From NCBI RefSeq assembly GCF_022662495.1, contig NZ_JAKPBU010000003.1, positions 62,001-126,000 on the forward strand: a DNA stretch of 64,000 bases. Reading direction: 5' to 3'. Both the position numbers and the translations under genes were made by a program. The notes beneath the pieces are model-generated. The model was given only the letters and a program-made list of their open reading frames with translations. It was not told the origin of the DNA and did no database searches. Positions 61,265 to 64,000 of the stretch are shown here, one piece after another. The first letter of the stretch is position 1. Each line of letters begins with the position of its first letter. The stretch comes from Lysobacter sp. M2-1. Lineage in GTDB: Bacteria; Pseudomonadota; Gammaproteobacteria; Xanthomonadales; Xanthomonadaceae.

Positions 61265-62905
61265 GTGCGACGCAACTGGTTCCGTTTCTCTGCCTTGCTT
61301 GCGCTTGCCGCAATGCTTCCCGCCACGTCCATTGCCGCGACCTATACGGTCGGGCCTTCGGGGCGGCAATACACGCAGCTCACCACCCTGTTCAACAGCG
61401 TCAACCTGGCCCCCGGCGACATCGTGCTGGTCGACGGCAGCGCTTCCTATAGCGGCAATATCATCGTCGGCGACGACGACAGCGGGCTCAGCGGCAATCC
61501 GGTGACGGTCCGCTGGCGCCGCACCACCGGCCAAACCCGCCCGGTGTTGCGCGGCGGCACCAATACGATCAAGTTCGAACAGTCCAACTTCGTGGTCTTC
61601 GAGGGCTTCGAAGTCACCGGCGGCAGTTTCACCTGCATCTTCAGCGAATCGCACGGCCTGGTCGTGCGCGACAGCGTGATCCACGACTGTCCATCGCACG
61701 GTGTGCTCGCCGCCGATCAGAATTCGGGTTCGCTTACCTTCGAATACAACGAGGTCTACCGCGCGGGCTCAGGCACGTCGCGGCACTCGATGTACATCCA
61801 GTCCGACGAAGTGGCCTTCCCCGGCGCGGTCTTCCGCATGCAGTTCAACTACGTGCACCACGGCAACGGTGGCATCCTGATGCGCACCCGCCACGAGCGC
61901 AGCGAGATCTACTACAACTGGTTCGAGGCATCGACCAACGAGGAAGTCGAATTCGTCGGGCCGGACTGTCACGCCCAGAAGCCGGGTTGGACACCGGAGC
62001 TGCGGCGCGAGGACACCGACTTTGTCGGCAATGTGGTGGTGCATACCTCCACCTGGCGCGATGCGATCCGCGCCGGCGGAGATCTCGACGGCCGCAGCCA
62101 GGGGCGGGTGAGGCTGGTGAACAACACGGTGCTGTTCCCGCGCGCGGGCACCGCGGTCGGGGTCCGGGTGCTGCTGGGAGTGGGCAGCGTCGAGGCGCAC
62201 AACAACGTGTTCCATCAGACCACCAGCGGCGCGCCGATCATCCTGGAAGAGGAAAACCAGCCGGCGACGCCGTTCTGCGCCCCGTTCGGCACCTCGCCCT
62301 GGGCGAACGGACGCAAGGTGGCCGGCAGCAACAACTGGGTGAAAGCCGGGTCCACATTCGTGCCCAGCGAATGGAGCGGCACGCGTTCGGGGGCGGATCC
62401 GCTGCTCGCCAGCGTCGCCTCGCGGTCGCTGCGACCGGTCGCCGGGAGTGGGTTAATCGACGCGGGCAACGCCCAACCGGTCACGCCCTCCGCCTTCCCG
62501 TTCCCGAGGCCGCTGTTGCTGCCGGGTTATGACCCTCCCGCGCACGCGAAACTGGCTCTTGGAGGGCGGAAGACGCGAACGACCGTGGGCGCGCGCATCG
62601 ACATCGGCGCGCTTGAACAGGCGGGATCCTCCGCTCCGATCCCGCGCAACGGATCGCGACCATTGCTGCCGCCGCGACCCGCGCAGACCGTTTTGACCGG
62701 CGAATCGATGCCGTCTGCAGCAGCGGTGTTGCCGGATCAAACCGCACCTCGCGGCGGCGCGGCAACCTGGACGACGGTCGGTGTGCAGGTCCTGGTCCAA
62801 TGGTGGCGGGACCCCAACTGGTGGACGCCCCATGCATGGTTGCAACCTTTCCCGTTTGGCAGCGCCCTGACGCTGTGGCTGAGGGGTGCCGCGCTCCTGG
62901 CGTGA
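61265..62905 (+). CDS. Secreted right-handed beta-helix protein
   Basis: This 546-residue protein starts at GTG 61265 with a signal peptide (RFSALLALAAMLPATSIAA, cleavage after about 24). Repeated short strands with Asn/Gly turns (NFVVFEGFEVTGG, HGLVVRDSVIHDC, LTFEYNEVYRAG, FRMQFNYVHHG, RVRLVNNTVLFPR, SVEAHNNVFHQT) form a parallel beta-helix (about 40-345) as in polysaccharide-binding or lyase proteins. A C-terminal region is Pro/Ala-rich and ends in a Trp-rich tail (QWWRDPNWWTPHAWLQPF). Substrate and catalytic residues were not identified. Confidence 0.82.
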   Translation: MRRNWFRFSALLALAAMLPATSIAATYTVGPSGRQYTQLTTLFNSVNLAPGDIVLVDGSASYSGNIIVGDDDSGLSGNPVTVRWRRTTGQTRPVLRGGTNTIKFEQSNFVVFEGFEVTGGSFTCIFSESHGLVVRDSVIHDCPSHGVLAADQNSGSLTFEYNEVYRAGSGTSRHSMYIQSDEVAFPGAVFRMQFNYVHHGNGGILMRTRHERSEIYYNWFEASTNEEVEFVGPDCHAQKPGWTPELRREDTDFVGNVVVHTSTWRDAIRAGGDLDGRSQGRVRLVNNTVLFPRAGTAVGVRVLLGVGSVEAHNNVFHQTTSGAPIILEEENQPATPFCAPFGTSPWANGRKVAGSNNWVKAGSTFVPSEWSGTRSGADPLLASVASRSLRPVAGSGLIDAGNAQPVTPSAFPFPRPLLLPGYDPPAHAKLALGGRKTRTTVGARIDIGALEQAGSSAPIPRNGSRPLLPPRPAQTVLTGESMPSAAAVLPDQTAPRGGAATWTTVGVQVLVQWWRDPNWWTPHAWLQPFPFGSALTLWLRGAALLA

Positions 62906-62960
62906 CACTTATCGGAGCGGAGACTTCAGGGCCGGTGCGTCGCGCCTGAGGATGGCCGGT

Positions 62961-62990
62961 TTGACAGCATTCGGGCCGCTTTACGACAAT
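62961..62990 (+). promoter_or_regulatory. Promoter of the tRNA cluster
   Basis: TTGACA at 62961-62966 is a perfect -35. GACAAT at 62985-62990 is a plausible -10 (4/6) with an 18-base spacer. It is followed by a G+C-rich discriminator (GGGCGTCC), as in stable-RNA promoters. It lies 45 bp before tRNA-Pro. Confidence 0.6.
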
Positions 62991-63034
62991 GGGCGTCCTT
63001 TCGCAGCGCTGGCGCGCCTCGGGAGCCCGGACAT

Positions 63035-63111
63035 CGGGGTATAGCGCAGTCTGGTAGCGCGCCTGCTTTGGGAGCAGGATGTCGGGGGTTCGAATCCCTC
63101 TACCCCGACCA
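63035..63111 (+). tRNA. tRNA-Pro (TGG)
   Basis: Seventy-seven nucleotides with encoded CCA. The anticodon loop TTTGGGA gives anticodon TGG, closed by CCTGC/GCAGG. The T-arm GGGGGTTCGAATCCCT is canonical and the acceptor CGGGGTA pairs with TACCCCG. Confidence 0.97.
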
Positions 63112-63164
63112 CCCGGTACGGTCTCTGCGTCTCCTTAGGACTTCGATGCGACAATTCCGGCCGG

Positions 63165-63241
63165 GCGCCCGTAGCTCAACCGGATAGAGCACCGGCCTTC
63201 TAAGCCGGTGGTTGCAGGTTCGAGTCCTGCCGGGCGCGCCA
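63165..63241 (+). tRNA. tRNA-Arg (TCT)
   Basis: Seventy-seven nucleotides with encoded CCA. The anticodon loop CTTCTAA (closed by CCGGC/GCCGG) gives TCT, reading AGA. The acceptor GCGCCCG pairs with CGGGCGC and the T-loop is GTTCGAG. Confidence 0.97.
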
Positions 63242-63264
63242 AGGCTTCGCGAAACAGCTTCAAT

Positions 63265-63342
63265 GGTGGCTGTAGCTCAGTTGGTTAGAGTCCTGGATTG
63301 TGATTCCAGATGTCGGGGGTTCGAGTCCCCTCAGCCACCCCA
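63265..63342 (+). tRNA. tRNA-His (GTG)
   Basis: Seventy-eight nucleotides including the extra 5' G (63265) that pairs with discriminator C and identifies tRNA-His. The anticodon loop TTGTGAT (closed by CTGGA/TCCAG) gives GTG. CCA is encoded. Confidence 0.97.
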
Positions 63343-63408
63343 TTTTCGCCGCCCGCCGGGGGCCGCGGCTGGCGCAGCACCAAGCGCATTTGTTAGACTT
63401 CCCGCTTC

Positions 63409-63484
63409 GGGCCGTTAGCTCAGTTGGTAGAGCAGTTGACTCTTAATCAATAGGTCCAAGGTTCGAATCCTTGACGGCCCACCA
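63409..63484 (+). tRNA. tRNA-Lys (CTT)
   Basis: Seventy-six nucleotides with encoded CCA. The anticodon loop CTCTTAA (closed by GTTGA/TCAAT) gives CTT, reading AAG. The acceptor GGGCCGT pairs with ACGGCCC. Its 3' 25 bases recur downstream at 63596-63620. Confidence 0.97.
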
Positions 63485-63526
63485 GATCCCGATACGCCCG
63501 GCATGCCGGGCGTTTTCTTTGGTCAA
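63460..63526 (+). repeat. Direct repeat copy 1: tRNA-Lys 3' end plus terminator
   Basis: These 67 bases are identical to 63596-63662. The copy starts in the T-arm of tRNA-Lys, includes CCA and the following terminator hairpin, and extends six bases beyond it. A weaker similarity continues downstream in both copies (GGGCGCGCTGCGGCGCGTTC). Confidence 0.95.
63495..63520 (+). terminator. Terminator after tRNA-Lys
   Basis: CGCCCGGC-AT-GCCGGGCG hairpin followed by TTTTCTTT. It lies 10 bp after the CCA of tRNA-Lys. Confidence 0.85.
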
Positions 63527-63595
63527 AGACAGGGGGAGGCAGCGGGCGCGCTGCGGCGCGTTCAGGCCAGTCGCTGACGGATGCGGACGCGGCGC

Positions 63596-63620
63596 GGTTC
63601 GAATCCTTGACGGCCCACCA
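63596..63620 (+). pseudogene. Partial tRNA-Lys (3' fragment only)
   Basis: The last 25 bases of tRNA-Lys, from the T-arm through CCA, are repeated here without any 5' part, so it cannot fold as a tRNA. It is the head of direct repeat copy 2 (63596-63662). Confidence 0.9.
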
Positions 63621-63630
63621 GATCCCGATA

Positions 63631-63656
63631 CGCCCGGCATGCCGGGCGTTTTCTTT
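63631..63656 (+). terminator. Duplicated terminator
   Basis: Same hairpin and T-run as at 63495-63520, carried along in the duplication. Confidence 0.8.
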
Positions 63657-63752
63657 GGTCAAGAGCAGGCGAAAGGGCAGTGGGCGCGCTGCGGCGCGTT
63701 CAGCTCGGTCGCAGGGACTGGGCGGCTGGCTCGCCGTAGAATCTCGCATCGA

Positions 63753-63837
<85 letters not shown>

Positions 63838-64000
63838 GGCCGCGATCAACCTGCGGCCTGCTTGTAGCAACAGCGAGCCCTAGCGAGGGCGAAATTGCGC
63901 CTGCGAAAGCTTGGCCCTTCCCAGGCAAGGCTCCCGGCGCGCTGCGGCGCGTCCAAGTCCCGTTGTAGCCCCTTGCCTCGCGGCGCCCCTCGCCGCGCCT

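Larger units (their letters stand above)
63596..63662 (+). repeat. Direct repeat copy 2
   Basis: The identical 67-base copy lies 136 bp downstream of copy 1 and includes a second complete terminator at 63631-63656. It lies between tRNA-Lys and tRNA-Leu. Confidence 0.95.

Overview
The window is a GC-rich (roughly two-thirds G+C), densely packed gammaproteobacterial chromosome segment. It most likely comes from the Xanthomonadaceae/Lysobacteraceae (Lysobacter, Luteimonas or Stenotrophomonas relatives). This rests on GTAG-headed palindromic repeats of the type known from Stenotrophomonas, a stand-alone XVIPCD-like domain (a Xanthomonadales type IV secretion signal), a phoB-phoR-ppk-ppx run, creBCD, a fused RlmKL, an NAD-type isocitrate dehydrogenase, and many small genes with a xanthomonad look. 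No rRNA, phage, insertion sequence or CRISPR array was seen. Five tRNA genes close the window.

Layout. 1-3332: minus-strand division-site operon (GNAT-minC-minD-minE, then a zincin-like protein whose start lies inside a repeat). 3470-5361: DesK/NarL-type two-component pair. 5733-8087: membrane-anchored SRPBCC protein, DUF423 protein and an AlkA-like glycosylase. 8143-12570: minus-strand set with an AT-richer FAD oxidoreductase, a VanY-like carboxypeptidase, small membrane proteins and a DUF3887-alpha/beta hydrolase. 12573-13922: SPFH protein, ribbon-helix-helix regulator and DUF4177 protein behind two tandem TTGATATCAA palindromes. 14022-21616: accessory genes including an AAC(3)-I-type acetyltransferase, bpt, a six-EF-hand protein and tesB. 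21660-31849: amidase, MOSC protein, RlmKL, two pirins, AqpZ, an XVIPCD-like protein and an endonuclease V homologue that lacks conserved catalytic residues. 31966-38063: mfd, GNAT, DUF808 and rlmJ.

38121-43294: creB-creC-creD with a recognisable cre tag before creD, then a GNAT and a nitrilase-family enzyme. 43374-47963: large secreted subtilase with S-layer-homology-like repeats, PAP2 phosphatase and GT4 glycosyltransferase. 48047-50850: peptidoglycan cluster (M23 peptidase and two L,D-transpeptidases), followed by two small coupled unknown genes. 51511-57266: ppx, ppk, phoR and phoB on the minus strand, preceded by three Pho half-sites. 57463-62905: BepA-like M48 protease, glutaredoxin, AhpD-like protein, isocitrate dehydrogenase and a secreted beta-helix protein. 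63035-63837: tRNA-Pro, Arg, His, Lys and Leu, with the 3' end of tRNA-Lys and its terminator duplicated 136 bp downstream.

Together the genes cover division-site placement, envelope and peptidoglycan maintenance, phosphate/polyphosphate control, DNA repair and tRNA/rRNA modification. The accessory content is scattered as single genes rather than collected in one island. All assignments come from reading translated sequence and motifs; no database search was run.
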